From an uncultured Actinomyces sp. (GTDB taxonomy: Bacteria > Actinomycetota > Actinomycetes > Actinomycetales > Actinomycetaceae): a stretch of DNA of 15,435 bases. The position numbers and the translations under genes were made by a program. Under the pieces are notes generated by a model. It did not search any database and was not told the DNA's origin. It worked only from the letters and a program-made list of their open reading frames with translations. Positions 14,918-15,435 of this stretch are shown here, piece after piece. Numbering within the stretch: position 1 is the stretch's first letter; each line of letters starts with the position of its first letter. Location of the stretch: positions 1 through 15,435 of the forward strand of contig CAJZDJ010000045.1 in assembly GCA_915063485.1 (NCBI GenBank), in the 5' to 3' direction.

Positions 14918-15435
14918 ATGAGCAAGGTAATTTTCGCTTCCCACTCGCGCTGGTGTCAGCCAGGCACTTTTAACGACGACGCCGCCTCCCCATCCGCCGT
15001 CACTGGCGCAGCCCCCAGCACGACTGATGCCAAGTCCCCCACCGACAGCCCTATACAGCAGTGGTGGGCTAGCGCCCCCAACAGCAACCAGCCCCACGCG
15101 CCCCTGCCTACCTCCCCTGAGCAGGTGGACCAGTGGGCCCATAAGCAGGCAGGCCAGTGGAGCGGCGTCGTCGTGACTAAGAGCGGGGCGCTACTAAGCA
15201 GCGACATGCCGCGCTCATTCCCCTTGCTGTACCGCTACGTGGCGGGCACCTGGCTGGTAAGTGACGACCCCCAGGTACTTATCGACGCCGCCCCCACCAG
15301 CTGGGACGCCACCGGGCGCCTCCAGTTCCGCCACGCCGCTTACACCCTGGGCACACGCACCCTGCTAAAGGGGATTTACCAGCTGCCCGCCGCCTCCAGC
15401 GTGGAGCTAATCGACGGCGACCCCACCCCCCACGT
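14918..15435 (+). CDS. Asparagine-synthase-like protein, N-terminal part (3' end cut by window edge)
   Basis: The first 172 codons are visible and translate without a stop. Residues about 103-160 resemble the glutamine-amidotransferase-like N-terminal domain of asparagine synthase relatives in polysaccharide clusters: YRYVAGTWLVSDDPQVLID, then YTLGTRTLLKGIYQLPAAS, which corresponds to the 'gn.TLfkgI.qlpaG' segment of the family. The class II glutaminase nucleophile, Cys at position 2, is absent (the protein begins MSKVIFASHSRWC), so this domain would not hydrolyse glutamine in the classical way. Residues about 18-70 are low-complexity, rich in Ser, Pro, Thr, Ala and Asn. The start ATG has an in-frame stop directly before it and a good ribosome binding site. 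The synthetase domain that would decide the call lies outside the window. A role in amidating uronic acids of the glycan is plausible but unproven. Confidence 0.55.
   Translation, partial: MSKVIFASHSRWCQPGTFNDDAASPSAVTGAAPSTTDAKSPTDSPIQQWWASAPNSNQPHAPLPTSPEQVDQWAHKQAGQWSGVVVTKSGALLSSDMPRSFPLLYRYVAGTWLVSDDPQVLIDAAPTSWDATGRLQFRHAAYTLGTRTLLKGIYQLPAASSVELIDGDPTPH

Noticed and set aside
14883..14921. 12-codon leader ORF starting with TTG before the asparagine-synthase-like gene
   Set aside because: It is too short and starts with a weak codon; more simply it is part of the open extension of the preceding glycosyltransferase frame.
14894..15207. Minus-strand open frames at the right end (83 and 82 codons)
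   Set aside because: They are antisense to the plus-strand frame from 14918, which has a ribosome binding site and family-like motifs and stays open to the edge; the minus frames are Gly/Ala-rich with no motif.
1..15435. CRISPR arrays, tRNA or rRNA genes, transposases, attachment sites
   Set aside because: I read the intergenic regions and saw no regular direct-repeat array, cloverleaf, transposase motif or terminal inverted repeats; coding sequence fills almost the whole window.

Overview
The window is one end-to-end cell-surface polysaccharide (glycan) biosynthesis locus, most likely from a moderately high-GC actinobacterium in or near the Actinomycetaceae. That placement is inference. It rests on the GC-rich coding sequence, a large membrane protein resembling the actinobacterial DUF6541 family, GTG/TTG starts and tightly overlapping genes. 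No rRNA, tRNA, CRISPR array, insertion sequence, phage gene or origin was seen.

Layout: two gene sets diverge from a short AT-richer intergenic region at 12533-12632. Leftward (minus strand), nine genes run from 12532 to the left edge. In transcription order they are: GT4-like glycosyltransferase (11432-12532), GT4 glycosyltransferase (10176-11435), DUF6541-like polytopic membrane protein (8053-10179), large GT4-like protein with an N-terminal extension (6504-8045), GT2 glycosyltransferase (5377-6507), PglK-like ABC flippase (3602-5380), two GT4-like glycosyltransferases (2474-3592 and 1302-2474), and a nucleotide-sugar 6-dehydrogenase of WecC/WbpA type (1-1258, cut by the left edge). Most junctions overlap by 1-4 bases or are separated by less than 10 bases, so this looks like one translationally coupled operon. 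Rightward (plus strand) are a WecB-type UDP-GlcNAc 2-epimerase (12633-13709), a further GT4 glycosyltransferase (13755-14855) and the 5' part of an asparagine-synthase-like protein (14918 to the right edge).

How the genes fit together (inference): the 2-epimerase would make UDP-ManNAc and the dehydrogenase would oxidise it to UDP-ManNAcA. The asparagine-synthase-like protein could amidate the carboxylate. Up to seven glycosyltransferases (one GT2, six GT4-like) would build a lipid-linked repeat on the cytoplasmic face, and the ABC protein would flip it. The DUF6541-like protein is the best candidate for a membrane-embedded step, such as GT-C-type transfer or polymerisation. No initiating phosphoglycosyltransferase, Wzx/Wzy pair or LCP-type ligase is visible, so the locus probably continues beyond one or both edges.

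Base-level oddities: CTAG, a tetranucleotide usually avoided in bacteria, is common here because CTA is a frequent leucine codon. Two plus-strand genes have stop codons followed by in-frame tail-like extensions.
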